The notes under the pieces: generated by a model
Told to the model about the DNA's origin: nothing
Databases searched by the model: none
Seen by the model: only the letters and a program-made list of their open reading frames with translations
Translations under genes and position numbers: made by a program
Source of the DNA: Peptostreptococcaceae bacterium
GTDB taxonomy: Bacteria > Bacillota_A > Clostridia > Peptostreptococcales > Acidaminobacteraceae
Assembly (NCBI GenBank): GCA_013619035.1
Contig: JABXKX010000002.1
Coordinates: forward strand, 1 to 7,001
Length of the DNA: 7,001 nt
Reading direction: 5' to 3'
Shown: one piece after another, positions 6,297-7,001 of the stretch
How the letters are laid out: each line of letters begins with the position of its first letter
Position numbering within the stretch: the stretch's first letter is position 1

Positions 6297-6302
6297 TCCT
6301 TT
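6297..6302 (-). promoter_or_regulatory. Ribosome binding site deciding the TTG start of the MBOAT gene
   Basis: AAAGGA lies between the TAG stop of the lipoprotein gene and the TTG at 6289, with a 7-nt spacer. The next in-frame ATG (M16 of the protein) lies within the first hydrophobic segment and would remove the conserved MLFSS opening of the family, so TTG is preferred. Confidence 0.7.
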
Positions 6303-6869
6303 CTAGTTCATGATATCTAAAAATGCTGTCATTAAAGCTTCAGATTCTAAATCCATAATTAATACAATGTGATTACCAACATTTTCTACTAAAATATTTT
6401 CTGGCTCTACACCAACACAGATCCATTTACGACCATCTACATTTGCTTTAATATCTGATTTAATTGTTTCAATATCACTACCTTCTTCAACTGTAAGTAA
6501 AACAATTGAATGTGCTTGCGAACTCATCATTGGCTCTGAAGCTAATCCCTCAAGGTATTCAAAGTTATCTACACCTAACATGTAATTCATATTCTCAGCT
6601 GTTAATTCTGATTTCATAGTACCAGGGAATTCTAAACCTGATTGAAGGTACATTTGATCAATAATTTCTTCAAGTGTCATTGTTACTTCAACTACCTCTT
6701 CTGCTTCTTCTACTACTTCTTCAGTTTCTTCTACTGCATTTTCTGAGTTACCTTCATTAACAACAACATCTTCAACGACCTCATTATTATTATTTGCATC
6801 ATTAACCGCACATGCTGCAAGTGTAAGTGATAAGATTGTGATAACCGATAGTACTAATAATTTTTTCAT
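6303..6869 (-). CDS. Putative lipoprotein, DUF4358-like domain
   Basis: The 188-aa protein has a type II signal peptide: MKK, a hydrophobic core and the lipobox LAAC with the lipidated cysteine at C20. It should therefore be tethered to the outer face of the membrane. Residues 21-62 are a low-complexity Asn/Glu/Val linker (repeated EEVVEE and EEVVEV), probably flexible and strongly acidic. The folded part, about 63-188, contains PMMSSQAHSIVLLTVEEGSDIETIKSDI and later NVGNHIVLIMDL. This resembles DUF4358, a domain of unknown function often found next to MBOAT and DHHW genes; I recognise it by pattern only and am moderately sure. It leads the operon, with AAAAGGAG (6884-6877) 7 nt before the ATG and the MBOAT gene 13 nt after its stop. 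It may be an accessory factor for surface O-acetylation, but its activity is unknown. Confidence 0.75.
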   Translation of the reverse strand: MKKLLVLSVITILSLTLAACAVNDANNNNEVVEDVVVNEGNSENAVEETEEVVEEAEEVVEVTMTLEEIIDQMYLQSGLEFPGTMKSELTAENMNYMLGVDNFEYLEGLASEPMMSSQAHSIVLLTVEEGSDIETIKSDIKANVDGRKWICVGVEPENILVENVGNHIVLIMDLESEALMTAFLDIMN

Positions 6870-6965
6870 TTTCTTTCTCCTTTTGTTTTTGTTTGTGTTT
6901 ACTTAGATATAGACGCAAGGAAAAACAATAAGTTCCATAGATTTAAATAGTCGGAATATTAAATT
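6870..6965 (-). promoter_or_regulatory. Leader and promoter region of the lipoprotein-MBOAT-DHHW operon
   Basis: This is a short intergenic stretch between an upstream terminator and the lipoprotein ATG. It holds a good ribosome binding site (GGAG, 6880-6877) preceded by an A/C-rich leader. A promoter should be here because a terminator lies just upstream. The best -10 candidate is TATATC near 6910-6905, but no convincing -35 hexamer sits 16-18 bp before it. The exact promoter, or an alternative sigma factor, cannot be assigned. Confidence 0.4.
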
Positions 6966-6996
6966 AAAAATACACTCTATTGAATAGAATGTATTT
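6966..6996 (-). terminator. Rho-independent terminator of an upstream gene outside the window
   Basis: On the minus strand AAATACATTCTAT (6996-6984) pairs with ATAGAGTGTATTT (6980-6968) across a TCA loop. The stem has 13 pairs including one T·G wobble and continues into TTTTT (6970-6966). On the plus strand the wobble becomes a mismatch, so the minus direction is favoured. It insulates the lipoprotein operon from a gene to the right. Confidence 0.75.
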
Positions 6997-7001
6997 CATT
7001 A

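Overview
All seven genes in this window lie on the minus strand. They form two transcriptional groups in AT-rich DNA (roughly one third G+C by eye). The near-consensus sigma-A promoters, strong AGGAG-type ribosome binding sites, a lipoyl-domain/dihydrolipoyl dehydrogenase fusion and a lipobox lipoprotein point to a low-GC Gram-positive or a standard-code Mollicutes relative (Acholeplasma or Izemoplasma type). That placement is an inference; there is no rRNA or other marker here. Tryptophan is TGG throughout the intact genes, so the standard bacterial code applies.

Right-hand group, transcribed first to last from 6869 to 3815: a lipoprotein with a probable DUF4358 domain, an MBOAT O-acyltransferase with a TTG start, and a DHHW/AlgX-like SGNH-fold protein whose ATG follows the MBOAT stop codon directly. 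This is a recognisable cell-surface O-acetylation cassette: the MBOAT protein moves acyl groups across the membrane and the DHHW protein is the likely extracytoplasmic partner acting on a surface polymer. A strong terminator at the right edge (6966-6996) separates it from whatever lies upstream.

Left-hand group, from about 3724 to 4: a MarR-family regulator with its own promoter, then a second promoter driving a small AhpD-like (carboxymuconolactone decarboxylase family) protein, a dihydrolipoyl dehydrogenase carrying an N-terminal lipoyl domain, and a lipoate-protein ligase, closed by a strong terminator at 4-33. The last two genes overlap by 8 nt. AhpD keeps the full E-x11-C-x2-C-x3-H catalytic pattern. 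The set therefore reads as a self-contained lipoate-dependent thiol-redox module: LplA loads lipoate on the lipoyl domain, Lpd reduces it with NADH, and the AhpD-like protein could draw electrons from it to reduce a peroxide or other oxidant. No 2-oxoacid dehydrogenase E1 or E2 gene is present in the window.

Two regulatory details stand out. The MarR gene has an in-frame TGA at codon 8 counted from its best-supported start. The MarR and AhpD promoters also share a 20-bp block (15 identities), starting at the -10 box and containing a small palindrome, which suggests that the same repressor controls both.
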